In this document: positions 53,026-62,434 of the stretch, piece after piece | How positions within the stretch are numbered: position 1 is the first letter of the stretch | How the letters are laid out: the number at the start of each line of letters is the position of its first letter | Assembly (NCBI RefSeq): GCF_029544075.1 | Contig: NZ_JAJQJH010000016.1 | Location: forward strand, 1 to 64,000 | From: Chromohalobacter canadensis | GTDB taxonomy: Bacteria > Pseudomonadota > Gammaproteobacteria > Pseudomonadales > Halomonadaceae | Length of the DNA stretch: 64,000 bases | Reading direction: 5' to 3' | Made by a program: the position numbers and the translations under genes | Notes under the pieces: generated by a model | The model's database searches: none | What the model saw: the letters and a program-made list of their open reading frames with translations, nothing else | What the model was told of the DNA's origin: nothing

Positions 53026-54729
53026 ATGCGCGTTTCTTTGCCTCGCCGTTTACCACCGCTGACAATCCGAGCCATCAGCATGCTGGTGCTGGGGGCATTC
53101 AGCTTGATAGTGATCGCCGTCGGTTTATTAGGAGGATATGCGTTGCATGTCGGTCAACATGCCTTCGACACGCTCGATCGCCTCAACGTCGAGCGCACCA
53201 CCATTCTCGATGACGTCTATGTCGACACATTGCGTGCCCAACTGGCCATGAACCGTGCCGCATCGCTACTCGAGCGCCCGTCGTTCGATCCGCCGGGGCC
53301 AGTCATCGATGAGGCCGAGGCCTTGATGACCCGAGCGCAGGAAGCCTTCGAACGACTCGAGCCCGCCGCCGCCTCCCCGGCACTCGAGACGCTGAGCCAA
53401 CGCTTTCATTCGCTGGTCAATACCGGCATGTCACTGCAGTTGATGCAACTACAGGAAGCCAACGAGCGCCTCGCCGCCGGCGACAGCACGGCGCGCGACC
53501 TGAGCGGTTACCGCTCCGGGCAGTCGCGCTTGCACGACATGAATGCCGCTTTCATGGAGAGCGCCGATGCCTTCATGACCACCAGCCAACAGCAAAGCGC
53601 AACCCTGGTCGACGACTTCGGTGTCATGGCCGACACGCTCCGATTCTTGATCGGCGCCGCCATTGTCGCCTCGCTGATCGCCATTGCCTTCGTCATGTGG
53701 GGCATGACGCGACGCGTGGTAGCGCCGCTCAATGGCCTAATCGAGCATTTCGAGCGCATTGCCGAGGGGCGCCTGGATAGCCCAGTCACTGCTCGGGGAC
53801 AACGCGACGTTCGCCGCCTGTTCGAAGCGCTCGATGGTATGCGCCAGCGCCTCGCTGCCAATGTCGGCGAGGTGCGTACCAGCAGTCAGACAATTCATCG
53901 TGATACCCAGCGTATTGCCGAAGATAGCCACGCCTTGTCCGCGCGAACCGAGCGGCAAGCCGCCGCCCTGGAAGAGACGGCCGCCAGCATGGCACAACTG
54001 ACCGCCACCGTGGGGCGCAACGCCGAGCACGCCGAGCGTGCCTTCACCTTGGCAGCCACTGCCTCGCATTCAGCCGAGCGGGGGCAGGAAGCCGTATCGC
54101 AGGTCACCACGACGATAGACAACATCCATACCGACTCGCGTCGGGTCGAAGATAGCGTCGCCATGATCGACTCACTGGCATTCCAGACCAACCTTCTCGC
54201 GCTCAATGCATCGGTCGAAGCGGCGCGTGCCGGCCAGCATGGCAGAGGATTTTCGGTCGTCGCCACCGAAGTCAGGCGCCTCGCCAGCCAAAGCGCCGAC
54301 GCCGCACGCGATATCCGCTCGCTCACCGACAACGCCAGACGCAACGTTGAAGCCGGTCGCCAACGCGTCAAGGAAACCGGTGCCACCATTGGCGAACTCG
54401 TCGCTTCCGTAGAAAAGACCGCTCAGCTCATGCGTGAGATTGCCGACGCCAACCAAGAACAGCATCAAGGTATTGAGCAGATCGACCGCGCAGTCGAGCA
54501 GTTGGAGCAACTAACGCAGGGCAATGCCGCCATGGCCACTCAGGCCACACACGCCGCTACCACATTAGGGGAAGAAACCACACGCCTGCATGCCTCGGTA
54601 AGCGAGTTCGTGCTCGAGGAAACCGACGCCAGGCCCACTGCCTCGTCATCGCACGACATGTCGCCGGCCCCACGAGACAAGGACACCCCGATGGAGACGC
54701 AACCGCCGGCACTGACCGCCGCTTTATGA
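53026..54729 (+). CDS. Methyl-accepting chemotaxis protein
   Basis: A 567-residue class I chemoreceptor. TM1 (about residues 18-38) and TM2 (about 205-226, [21 protein letters not shown]) flank a four-helix-bundle periplasmic sensor with a TarH-like pattern. A HAMP domain ([22 protein letters not shown]) leads into a long signalling coiled coil whose tip is [25 protein letters not shown]. The tip varies slightly from the usual (NASVEA for NAAVEA). No C-terminal CheR-docking pentapeptide is visible. Ligand unknown; no other che genes nearby. Confidence 0.94.
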   Translation: MRVSLPRRLPPLTIRAISMLVLGAFSLIVIAVGLLGGYALHVGQHAFDTLDRLNVERTTILDDVYVDTLRAQLAMNRAASLLERPSFDPPGPVIDEAEALMTRAQEAFERLEPAAASPALETLSQRFHSLVNTGMSLQLMQLQEANERLAAGDSTARDLSGYRSGQSRLHDMNAAFMESADAFMTTSQQQSATLVDDFGVMADTLRFLIGAAIVASLIAIAFVMWGMTRRVVAPLNGLIEHFERIAEGRLDSPVTARGQRDVRRLFEALDGMRQRLAANVGEVRTSSQTIHRDTQRIAEDSHALSARTERQAAALEETAASMAQLTATVGRNAEHAERAFTLAATASHSAERGQEAVSQVTTTIDNIHTDSRRVEDSVAMIDSLAFQTNLLALNASVEAARAGQHGRGFSVVATEVRRLASQSADAARDIRSLTDNARRNVEAGRQRVKETGATIGELVASVEKTAQLMREIADANQEQHQGIEQIDRAVEQLEQLTQGNAAMATQATHAATTLGEETTRLHASVSEFVLEETDARPTASSSHDMSPAPRDKDTPMETQPPALTAAL

Positions 54730-54741
54730 CGCAAGGCTCGC

Positions 54742-54764
54742 GCCTCGGGTGAATGGCCCGAGGC
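54742..54764. terminator. Hairpin between convergent chemoreceptor and STAS genes
   Basis: GCCTCGGG (54742-54749) is exactly inverted as CCCGAGGC at 54757-54764 with a 7-nt loop in the 35-bp gap of convergent genes. No T-run is present. Confidence 0.5.
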
Positions 54765-55280
54765 TCAACGATGCGTCTTGGAACACTCCTCGTCGGATTT
54801 CTGCTCTTCGAGCAGGTCAACCAGCGGTTGGAACTCATCGCGATTGTGTTCGCTCATTCGCATGAGGATACGATGTGCTTCGAGGATGCGTTGCTGCATG
54901 TCATGCTCATCGGCACTTACCTGCGGCAACTCATCAAGGCTCGCCGGTTCGGTTAAAGGAGCCTCTAGCAAGGTGAAGTAACGCGAAAATCCCATGACGT
55001 CGAGCATACGGCGTACGTCGGGATGCTCGGCCACGATGGTTGGCGGCTGCTCGAGACGCCCCTGGACAGCCATCGCCACTTTAGCCAGAAAGCCCAGCGC
55101 CGTGGAGTCGACATTCGTCGCCTCGCGCAGGTCGATCATCACCGCGACAAGGCCCGGGCTCTCGGCCACACGCTGCGCCTGCTGATCGAGCGTCGCGCAC
55201 AACGTCAGACGCACGTCACCACTGAGCTTGAGCACGAACACACCGGCGTCGAACGCCGCCTGAATACGCCCTTCATGCAT
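54765..55280 (-). CDS. STAS-domain protein (anti-sigma-factor antagonist-like)
   Basis: A 171-residue protein of which residues 1-105 form a STAS domain of the SpoIIAA/RsbV type. The phosphorylatable serine is in NVDSTALGFLAKVA (Ser59 from ATG 55280). The remainder is a charged helical tail (HRILMRMSEHNRDEFQPLVD) not found in short RsbV proteins. ATG 55280 is preferred over GTG 55292 because GAGTGGA lies upstream; either overlaps the phosphatase gene. A partner kinase is not encoded nearby. It should be dephosphorylated by the upstream SpoIIE-type protein. Confidence 0.85.
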   Translation of the reverse strand: MHEGRIQAAFDAGVFVLKLSGDVRLTLCATLDQQAQRVAESPGLVAVMIDLREATNVDSTALGFLAKVAMAVQGRLEQPPTIVAEHPDVRRMLDVMGFSRYFTLLEAPLTEPASLDELPQVSADEHDMQQRILEAHRILMRMSEHNRDEFQPLVDLLEEQKSDEECSKTHR

Positions 55281-56412
55281 GGTCGAATCCACTCAAAGTC
55301 ATCACGGTGAGATCATCCGGCAATTCATCGCCCAGAACGAGCCCGTCTTTCAACGCGTCCACCGACGCACAAGAGGCAATCCGGTGTTTCAGTGCCTTGA
55401 GACGCTGATCGAGGGTATCGCCGCCCAAGCACTCCAGTATGCCATCGGAGCAAAGCCAAAGGCGGAATCGTTCCGGCAATGTACAGCCATAGGTGGGGAA
55501 CTCGACATGGGGAAACAACCCCACCGGCGGCCCCTCGCCCTCAAGCACGCTGACTTCGCGATCCACTTGCAAAAAGGGCATCGGCATCTGCGCGCCGAGC
55601 GAATAGTGGAGATAGCGTTGCTCGTGGTCAAGCACTCCGGCAAACACCGTGGCATGTTTGCCGATACCCGTCTCCAACAGCTCTCGATTGAGCTCCGTCA
55701 GGCAGCGTGCGGGGAAGGTCTCCGCCGCCTGTTGCCGCCACTGCGTCAGCCAGCGATTGCTGAGGTACTTGAGCAGCACAGTCACAAAAGCCGACGACGC
55801 TCCATGCCCCGAGACATCGACGAAATAAAAGAAACTGTAGCGTGCATCGCAACGTTGAAAGTCCAGAAAGTCGCCCGACAGATAAAGAGATGGCGCTAGC
55901 CAGTAATCGGCCCTCACGCCATGCAGCGTTATCGGGCTGGCAGGCAGCAACTTGCGCTGGATCTGCCAACCGGCCTGCTGGTCGAGACGCAGCATGGCCA
56001 GGTGGGTTTCCAGGCTTTCGTTGAGCTCGGCCAGGCGTTGACGGTCGCGAGCGTGCTCTTGGGTCAACCGATGATGTTCGATGGAGCGATCGATCAAGCG
56101 ACGCAAGATGTCGCCATGACATTCAGGTTCGACCAGATAATCGACCAACCCGGCGTCCACGGCCTGCAGCAGATCGCCATCGAGGCGTGTCTCGCTAATG
56201 ACGATTGTCGGCCAGCGCGCGGCCAACGAGGCCCAGTCATCCCGTGCGACCGCACGCACATGGGCGACTACCAAGGCCACGTCGTCGGGTAACGCGTCTA
56301 CGGACGTCGTCGCCAATACGGCAAACTGCCCGCTTCCAATGAGACGTGCCAGCGCATCTCGCGATGCGCCGGGCGTGTCGAGAAGACCGATCAGAGTACG
56401 TGCGTTGGCCAT
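55273..56412 (-). CDS. Pseudo-receiver SpoIIE-type protein phosphatase (RsbU/HsbR-like)
   Basis: A 379-residue PP2C-type phosphatase. Residues 1-110 have the alternating fold of a response-regulator receiver but the phosphoacceptor Asp is replaced (ALVVAHVR, His at about 51) and the conserved Lys-Pro is Glu-Pro (DYLVEPE, about 95). A coiled coil (about 112-140) follows, then the SpoIIE domain with metal ligands in LSGDFLDF, FVDVSGHGASSAFV and LCSDGILE. It should dephosphorylate the STAS protein encoded immediately downstream, whose start is inside this gene's end, in a partner-switching pathway. The input cannot be Asp phosphorylation. Confidence 0.87.
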   Translation of the reverse strand: MANARTLIGLLDTPGASRDALARLIGSGQFAVLATTSVDALPDDVALVVAHVRAVARDDWASLAARWPTIVISETRLDGDLLQAVDAGLVDYLVEPECHGDILRRLIDRSIEHHRLTQEHARDRQRLAELNESLETHLAMLRLDQQAGWQIQRKLLPASPITLHGVRADYWLAPSLYLSGDFLDFQRCDARYSFFYFVDVSGHGASSAFVTVLLKYLSNRWLTQWRQQAAETFPARCLTELNRELLETGIGKHATVFAGVLDHEQRYLHYSLGAQMPMPFLQVDREVSVLEGEGPPVGLFPHVEFPTYGCTLPERFRLWLCSDGILECLGGDTLDQRLKALKHRIASCASVDALKDGLVLGDELPDDLTVMTLSGFDHA

Positions 56413-56427
56413 GCAGGGGCCTCGGGA

Positions 56428-57180
56428 TCAATCGGCGAAGGCGTCTTCGTCGTATTCGAAATCGTCGCCGAAATCACCGCTGGCGAAGGGATCTTTTCCC
56501 GTTTCACCGTCGTTGACCTCAAAGCGCCGGTTCTGGAGATACGCATCACGAATGAAGCTGTAACGATCGCCGCTAATCAGCTCTTCGCGATCAAGGAGTC
56601 CCGCTCGGGTATCGATGAGATCGACGAAGCGCAAACCATAGCGCACCGAATCTTCTTCGACATAGGTCACCGGGTCGGTATACCAATCCACGGGCAATCC
56701 CGAGGTATGACGCAGCGTGCGTCCGCCCAGCACTGGCAACACCACGTAAGGACCTTCAGCGACGCCCCAAGTGGCCAACGTCTGGCCGAAATCTTCTTCG
56801 CGTTCGACGAGCCCCATGCGCGTGGCAGGGTCAAGAATGCCACCGATCCCCAGAATGGAATTGACCACGAAACGCCCGGACGCAACGCCGGCATTGGCCC
56901 ACTTCCACTGCAATACGCTATTGATTGTGGTGCCAATCTCCCCCAGGTTGCTGAAGAAATTGCCGACTCCAGACTGGACCGGCTCGGGGGTTACATAATC
57001 ATACCCTTGAGCGACAGGTTTCAACGCATAACGATCCAGTGTGTCGTTGAAAGCGAACACCTTACGATTATACCCCTCCCAGGGGTCGTCAGGATTAGCA
57101 TCCATCTGGCCTTGCGTCGCGCAGCCGCTTACCGCCGCCACCATGCATGCCGCGGCCAGCCACTTGGTCATTTTCATCAA
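56428..57180 (-). CDS. mlaA: MlaA/VacJ-family outer-membrane lipoprotein
   Basis: A 250-residue lipoprotein with signal sequence and lipobox (VAAVSGCATQG, Cys near 20). The family core is DPWEGYNRKVFAFNDTLDRY, NFFSNLGEIGTTINSVLQ, RFVVNSILGIGGILDPAT and EDFGQTLATWGVAEGPYVVLP. MlaA removes phospholipids from the outer leaflet and passes them to MlaC. The rest of the mla system is not in the window. Its start overlaps the stop of the FabH-like gene by 4 nt, so the two are co-translated. The last 25 residues are strongly acidic (DDFEYDEDAFAD). Confidence 0.93.
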   Translation of the reverse strand: MMKMTKWLAAACMVAAVSGCATQGQMDANPDDPWEGYNRKVFAFNDTLDRYALKPVAQGYDYVTPEPVQSGVGNFFSNLGEIGTTINSVLQWKWANAGVASGRFVVNSILGIGGILDPATRMGLVEREEDFGQTLATWGVAEGPYVVLPVLGGRTLRHTSGLPVDWYTDPVTYVEEDSVRYGLRFVDLIDTRAGLLDREELISGDRYSFIRDAYLQNRRFEVNDGETGKDPFASGDFGDDFEYDEDAFAD

Positions 57181-58319
57181 GCCTTCACCTTCCGCAATAA
57201 TATATTGCCCGCACTGTAGCCGGCTCCGAACGAACAGACCACCCCAACATCCCCCACGGCCAGGTTGTCACGATGCAGATGAAAGGCGATGATCGAACCG
57301 GCTGAACTGGTGTTGGCATAGCGGTCGAGAATCACTGGTGCCTCGCTTTCCTCAGGAGCACGCCCCAGCACGCGTCGGGCGATCAGATCATTCATATGAC
57401 GATTGGCCTGATGCAGCCACAACCGCTTGAGATCACAAGGTGCCACATTCTGCTCCTCGAGGTGAGCGCCAATCAACTCGGCCACCAGCGGACACACCTC
57501 CTTGAAGACCCGACGACCTTCCTGCACGAATAACTTATCGGCGACGAACGCCGGTTCGGCATCGATCCTATGCTCCGTCACCCGGTCGAGAAAGCCGAAA
57601 TTGTTGCGAATCGCGTTCGAGAAACGCGTCACCAAGCGCGTGCTCATGACCTCGAAGCGCTCCTCCGCTCGCGCCACGTCATCGGCCTCCAGCAGCACCG
57701 CCGTGCACGCATCGCCGAAGATGAAATGACTATCGCGATCGCGGAAATTGAGATGCGCCGAGCAGATTTCCGGGCTCACCACCAGCACACGCTTGGCGCT
57801 GCCGGCACGGATCGCATTGTTGGCCAAATCAATGGCGAAGGTCGCGCTGGAACACGCCACATTCATGTCGAAAGCGTACCCGCCAGCGCCCAATGCCGCC
57901 TGCAACTCCACGGCGATGGCCGGATACGCGCGCTGCAGGTTGGAGCATGCCACGACCACCATATCTAATGCGTCGGGCGTGACTGCAGCATTGGACAGCG
58001 CCTGGCGCGCCGCTTCCAAGCCCATCTCGGCCTGCACGCTGAGCTCGTCATTGGCGCGTGGTGCCAATTGCGGACGCATGCGGTCGGGATCGAGAATCCC
58101 CGCCGCCTCGACCACGTAGCGGCTATGAATTCCCGAAGCCTTGACGATGAACTCGCTACTCGAATGCTCGAGTGGCTCGCGATGTCCGTCTCGAATCGCC
58201 TCGTGGTGGCGCGCGTTTTCAAGGTCCACCCAAGCATTGAACGAGGCCACCAACGTGGCGTTGTCGATGACGTTGGGGGGCGTGTAGAGTCCCGTTCCGG
58301 TGATGACCGCGTGCGTCAT
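57177..58319 (-). CDS. Beta-ketoacyl-ACP synthase III-like thiolase-fold enzyme (FabH-like)
   Basis: A 380-residue thiolase-fold synthase. The catalytic triad is visible: Cys in FDMNVACSSATFAI, His in LWLHQANRHMN and Asn in YANTSSAGSI. It is about 60 residues longer than FabH (317), mostly near the N-terminus (VDLENARHHEAIRDGHREPL), similar to the second, acyl-CoA-using FabH-like enzymes of pseudomonads (PA3286 type) as I recall them. It probably joins an acyl-CoA to malonyl-ACP. Coupled to mlaA by ATGA; no acyl-carrier gene nearby. Confidence 0.82.
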   Translation of the reverse strand: MTHAVITGTGLYTPPNVIDNATLVASFNAWVDLENARHHEAIRDGHREPLEHSSSEFIVKASGIHSRYVVEAAGILDPDRMRPQLAPRANDELSVQAEMGLEAARQALSNAAVTPDALDMVVVACSNLQRAYPAIAVELQAALGAGGYAFDMNVACSSATFAIDLANNAIRAGSAKRVLVVSPEICSAHLNFRDRDSHFIFGDACTAVLLEADDVARAEERFEVMSTRLVTRFSNAIRNNFGFLDRVTEHRIDAEPAFVADKLFVQEGRRVFKEVCPLVAELIGAHLEEQNVAPCDLKRLWLHQANRHMNDLIARRVLGRAPEESEAPVILDRYANTSSAGSIIAFHLHRDNLAVGDVGVVCSFGAGYSAGNILLRKVKA

Positions 58320-58368
58320 GAGCGTGCTCCCAGGTGCGCTTGGCGTGTAATCGTTAGAGGGCGCGGTG

Positions 58369-61300
58369 TCACTGCTGACGTCCCGTCAGCTCCGCCCAGC
58401 GACGTTCGAGGCGCTTGTCCGAGACCGGCGCCAAGGTGCCGAGCTGCTGGGCAAATAACGACACCCGCAACTCCTCGATCCACCAGCCGAACTCGATGAA
58501 ACGTGGGTCGCGACGCCCCTCGCGCCGATCGGCCTCGAGGCGCGCGTGCAGGCGCTCCTCGAATTCATGCACCTGCTGCATCGCGGCCTGGTCACGGTTG
58601 CGTTCACGCGGCGCCTTTTCGAGCCGGATCAGCGCTGCTTGCATATAGCGCGGATACTGCTCGAGCCAGGCTTCGGCGTCGCTGATGAAGCCGGGATACA
58701 CCAGACGTCCCATTTGGGCTTTCAAATCACTGTAGACCAAGGCCAAGGACAAATTGAGGTTGCCCTTGAGCGCCTTGGTCACTTCAAGATGCCCCTCCAA
58801 GGCCTTCTGGAGGGTCGCTATCAGGGATTCGGCATGCGCGACGAGCTCGCCTCGCGTTACCTCGATGCGCGCTTCCAGGGCCTGGCGATCACGCGGCAAC
58901 GGATCCACGGCGACAACTTGCAGGAAGACCGCCTCGATCAGGTCGTCGACGAGTTGTTGTTTGCTGCCCACCTTGGCGAACAGCAACGCACAGCGGTCAA
59001 CGCCCTTGAGCTCGCGGGCAAGATAGCGCACCTGTTCGGGCAGGCGCAGCATCGCCGCGCGCTTGACCCCATGACGATGCACCGCGTGTGCCTTGTCTGG
59101 ATGATCGAAGGATTCAATAGCCAGACTCTCGCCCTGATCGACCAATGCCGGATAGGCCTCGACGCGAATCCCCGCCTGTTGTGTGGAACGCGATTCGGGG
59201 ATCGCCTGTGCCGGTAACTCGTCCAGCGCCTCAGCCGTCGGCCCACTCGCTGCCAGGGCCTTCGCGCCTTGACTTGCCGCCTCATCGAAACGCTGCTTGA
59301 GGGCGCTCAAGTCACGCCCTTCGCCGAGCACCTTGCCGTCATGATCGACCACGCGCAGATTCATGACCAGATGCGCCTCGAGGGCCTCGGTATGCCAGTC
59401 TTCGGGGCCCAAGCGCACGCCGGTGCGTCGACGCAGGAACTCGCCCAGCGCCTCGGTCAGCGGGCGCTCATCGGGCACCAGTGTCGCCAGGGCGGCATCC
59501 ACCCAGTCGGGAATCGGCACCACCTGGCGGCGAATCGCCTTGGGCAGCGTCTTGAGCAGCGCGATACACTTCTCACGCAAGAGCCCCGGCACTAGCCATT
59601 CGAGGCGTCCTTCGGGCAGTTGCGACAGCATCGCCGCCGGCACCGTCAAGGTCACGCCGTCGTCGGGTTGCCTGGGTGCAAAATGGTAGCTCAGCGGGTA
59701 ACGCACGCCATTGTGTACCAACACATCGGGATAGGCTTCCTGCGTGATTTCATCGGCGTCGCGCGCCATCAGTGTGTCGCGATCGAGCTTGAGCACATCG
59801 GGCGCCTCGCGCTCGGCTTTCTTGCGCCAGCGCTCGAAGCTACGGGCGCCCGCGACATCCGCCGGCAAACGCGCATCGTAGAAGGCGAACAGCGTCTCCT
59901 CGTCGACCAGAATATCGCGCTTGCGGGCGCGGTCCTCGAGTTCCTCGACGTCGTCGATCAAGGCGCGATTATGCTGGAAGAAATCGGCCTGACTGCGATA
60001 CTCACCTTCCACCAGAGCGCGGCGGATGAATATTTCGCGCGCCTCTGCCGGCGCCACCTTAGCATAGTCGACGCGCCGCCCGGTGACGATGGGTAGGCCA
60101 AACAGCGTGACCTGCTCGAAGGCGACGACCTGACCGCGCTTCATTTCCCAATGCGGCTCGCTATGGCTGCGCTTAATCAGATGCTCGGCCATGGGCTCTA
60201 CCCAGGCCGGCTGTATACGCGCTACGTCACGCGCATAGAGTCGCGAGGTTTCCACCAGCTCGCCGGCCATGACCCACTTGGGCGTCTTCTTGGCCAACCC
60301 CGAGCCGGGATGAATCATGAACTTGCGATTGCGCGCACCCAGATACTCGCGATTTTCCTGAAGCGTCCCCAGATGCGAGAGCAAACCCGAGAGCAACGCC
60401 TTATGCAGGCGTTCGCCGTCGACACGTGGGTGCGCCGTCGCAGGAGCATCTTCCTTGGGCGGCAGCACCGCACTGGAGGACTCGAGGCCCATGTCGCGGG
60501 TCAGTTGCTTGAGTTGCCGGAAGGTATCGTGCCATTCGCGTAGTCGCAGATAACTCAGATAATTGTCACGGCACCAACGTCGTAGCTGGTTGCCGGACAA
60601 TGTCTCGCGCGCATGTTCGACGCCATGCCATAGGTTCAGCCAGGCCATAAAGTCGGACTCGGGGTCCTGCCACTGGCGATGTTGCTGATCGGCGGCCTGG
60701 CGCTTGTCGGCCGGACGGTCACGCGGGTCCTGGGCGGCCAGCGCGCTGACCACGATCAAGGTTTCGCGCAGGCTGCCCTGCTCGGCGCCGGCCAGCACCA
60801 TGCGCGCCAGGCGTGGGTCGATGGGCAAGCGCGCCAGACGCCGCCCCAGCTCGCTCAAGCGATTGTCCGCCCCCACGGCCCCCAGCTCATAGAGCAGACG
60901 ATAACCGTCCTTGACGAAGCGCGAATCCGGCACGTCGACGAAGGGAAATGCTTCGATGTCGCCGAGCTTCAACGCCAGCATCGACAAGATCACCGAGGCC
61001 AGATTGGTGCGCTGAATCTCGGGTTCGGTGTAGGTCGGCCGCGCCAGGAAATCCTCCTCGCTGTAGAGGCGAATACACACGCCCTCGCTGATACGCCCGC
61101 AGCGCCCCTTGCGCTGATCGGCACTGGCCTGACTGACCGGCTCGATAGGCAAGCGCTGGACCTTGGCGCGGTAGCTATAACGGCTCATGCGCACCAGGCC
61201 GGGGTCGATGACATAGCGGATGCCCGGCACGGTCAGCGAGGTTTCCGCCACGTTGGTGGCCAGCACGATGCGGCGCCCGGTGTGCGACTGGAACACGCGA

Positions 61301-62352
61301 TTCTGCTCGGCATTGGAGAGCCGCGCATAGAGAGGCAGGATCTCGGTGCCCCGCAGATCGGCACGCCGCAGAGTATCCGCCGTCTCGCGGATTTCCCTCT
61401 CACCGGGCAGAAAGATCAGCACATCACGCGGGCCGCTGAACCACCGCCGTTCGCGCTCGATGGTCTCGATCTCTTCCACCGCATGCAGGATACCTTCCTG
61501 CAGGGAGCGGTCTTCCTCGTCGTCGGCATCGCGGACCAGCGGCCGATAGAACACATCCACCGGGTAGGTGCGCCCCGACACCTCGACCACCGGGGCTGGT
61601 TTGCCTTCACGCCCGAAGTGTTGGCTGAAGCGCTCAACGTCAATGGTCGCCGAGGTAATGATGATCTTGAGATCCGGACGCCGTTCGGTCAGACGCTTGA
61701 GATAACCGAGCAGGAAGTCGATGTTGAGACTGCGCTCGTGAGCCTCGTCGATGATGATCGCGTCATAGCGCGTCAGATCCGGATCATTCTGCGTCTCGGC
61801 GAGCAGGATGCCGTCGGTCATCAGCTTGACGAGAGTGCGCTCATCGGTCTGGTCGGTGAAGCGCACCTGGTAGCCGACCTGCGACCCCAACGGTACTTCC
61901 AGTTCTTCGGCGAGGCGCGTGGCGACGGTTCGCGCCGCCAGACGCCGGGGCTGCGTATGGCCGATCAGGCCACGCCGTCCCAACCCCAACTCGAGACATA
62001 GCTTGGGCAGCTGGGTAGTCTTGCCCGAGCCGGTTTCCCCCGCCACCACGACGATTTGATGTTCGTCGAGCGCCGCCAGCAGGTCGTCACGCCGCTCGGC
62101 CACGGGCAGGTGCTCGGGATAATTCAGCGTCAGCGGCTGGGCACGCCGCGCCGCCAAAGCCTCGCGCGAGCGCGCCAGACGCGTCTCGATCTCGCGCAGC
62201 GAACGGTCGATGGGTTTGCCGCCGCGCGCGCGTCCTACCAGCTTGTCGAGACGCCTCCCTTGATCGTGGGCATCACGCAGCAGGCAGTCGTCGAGTTGCG
62301 CGCGCAGTTGCGCCAATTGATCGTGGGAATCGCTCGTCGGTGTCGTGCTCAA
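58369..62352 (-). CDS. hrpA: ATP-dependent RNA helicase HrpA
   Basis: A 1327-residue DEAH-box helicase, the size of E. coli HrpA. Motif I VVAGETGSGKTTQLPKLCLE, motif II IIIDEAHERSLNIDFLLGY, motif III ITSATIDV and motif VI QRKGRCGRISEG are all present in the first 450 residues; an OB-fold and long C-terminal domain follow. HrpA resolves stalled ribosome collisions and affects mRNA processing. Translation appears to start at TTG 62352, with GAGG five bases upstream; no in-frame ATG is available near it. Long opposite-strand frames over this gene are shadows. Confidence 0.93.
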   Translation of the reverse strand: MSTTPTSDSHDQLAQLRAQLDDCLLRDAHDQGRRLDKLVGRARGGKPIDRSLREIETRLARSREALAARRAQPLTLNYPEHLPVAERRDDLLAALDEHQIVVVAGETGSGKTTQLPKLCLELGLGRRGLIGHTQPRRLAARTVATRLAEELEVPLGSQVGYQVRFTDQTDERTLVKLMTDGILLAETQNDPDLTRYDAIIIDEAHERSLNIDFLLGYLKRLTERRPDLKIIITSATIDVERFSQHFGREGKPAPVVEVSGRTYPVDVFYRPLVRDADDEEDRSLQEGILHAVEEIETIERERRWFSGPRDVLIFLPGEREIRETADTLRRADLRGTEILPLYARLSNAEQNRVFQSHTGRRIVLATNVAETSLTVPGIRYVIDPGLVRMSRYSYRAKVQRLPIEPVSQASADQRKGRCGRISEGVCIRLYSEEDFLARPTYTEPEIQRTNLASVILSMLALKLGDIEAFPFVDVPDSRFVKDGYRLLYELGAVGADNRLSELGRRLARLPIDPRLARMVLAGAEQGSLRETLIVVSALAAQDPRDRPADKRQAADQQHRQWQDPESDFMAWLNLWHGVEHARETLSGNQLRRWCRDNYLSYLRLREWHDTFRQLKQLTRDMGLESSSAVLPPKEDAPATAHPRVDGERLHKALLSGLLSHLGTLQENREYLGARNRKFMIHPGSGLAKKTPKWVMAGELVETSRLYARDVARIQPAWVEPMAEHLIKRSHSEPHWEMKRGQVVAFEQVTLFGLPIVTGRRVDYAKVAPAEAREIFIRRALVEGEYRSQADFFQHNRALIDDVEELEDRARKRDILVDEETLFAFYDARLPADVAGARSFERWRKKAEREAPDVLKLDRDTLMARDADEITQEAYPDVLVHNGVRYPLSYHFAPRQPDDGVTLTVPAAMLSQLPEGRLEWLVPGLLREKCIALLKTLPKAIRRQVVPIPDWVDAALATLVPDERPLTEALGEFLRRRTGVRLGPEDWHTEALEAHLVMNLRVVDHDGKVLGEGRDLSALKQRFDEAASQGAKALAASGPTAEALDELPAQAIPESRSTQQAGIRVEAYPALVDQGESLAIESFDHPDKAHAVHRHGVKRAAMLRLPEQVRYLARELKGVDRCALLFAKVGSKQQLVDDLIEAVFLQVVAVDPLPRDRQALEARIEVTRGELVAHAESLIATLQKALEGHLEVTKALKGNLNLSLALVYSDLKAQMGRLVYPGFISDAEAWLEQYPRYMQAALIRLEKAPRERNRDQAAMQQVHEFEERLHARLEADRREGRRDPRFIEFGWWIEELRVSLFAQQLGTLAPVSDKRLERRWAELTGRQQ

Positions 62353-62372
62353 GGGCGCCTCATGAAATCAGC

Positions 62373-62405
62373 AAAACGGCTCGCCTCCACAGGAAGGCGA
62401 GCCGT
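62373..62405 (-). terminator. Rho-independent terminator of fadD
   Basis: On the minus strand an 11-bp perfect stem (complement of 62395-62405 and 62376-62386, ACGGCTCGCCT) with an 8-nt loop is followed by TTTT. It lies 30 bp after the fadD stop, just before the hrpA start. Confidence 0.85.
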
Positions 62406-62434
62406 CAATTGTAACGCCAAGGCCGACCTCGCGC

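Noticed and set aside
60679-62001. A 440-codon open frame antisense to hrpA
   Set aside because: It mirrors codon bias of the HrpA helicase core; its product is rich in His, Gln and Arg with no domain.
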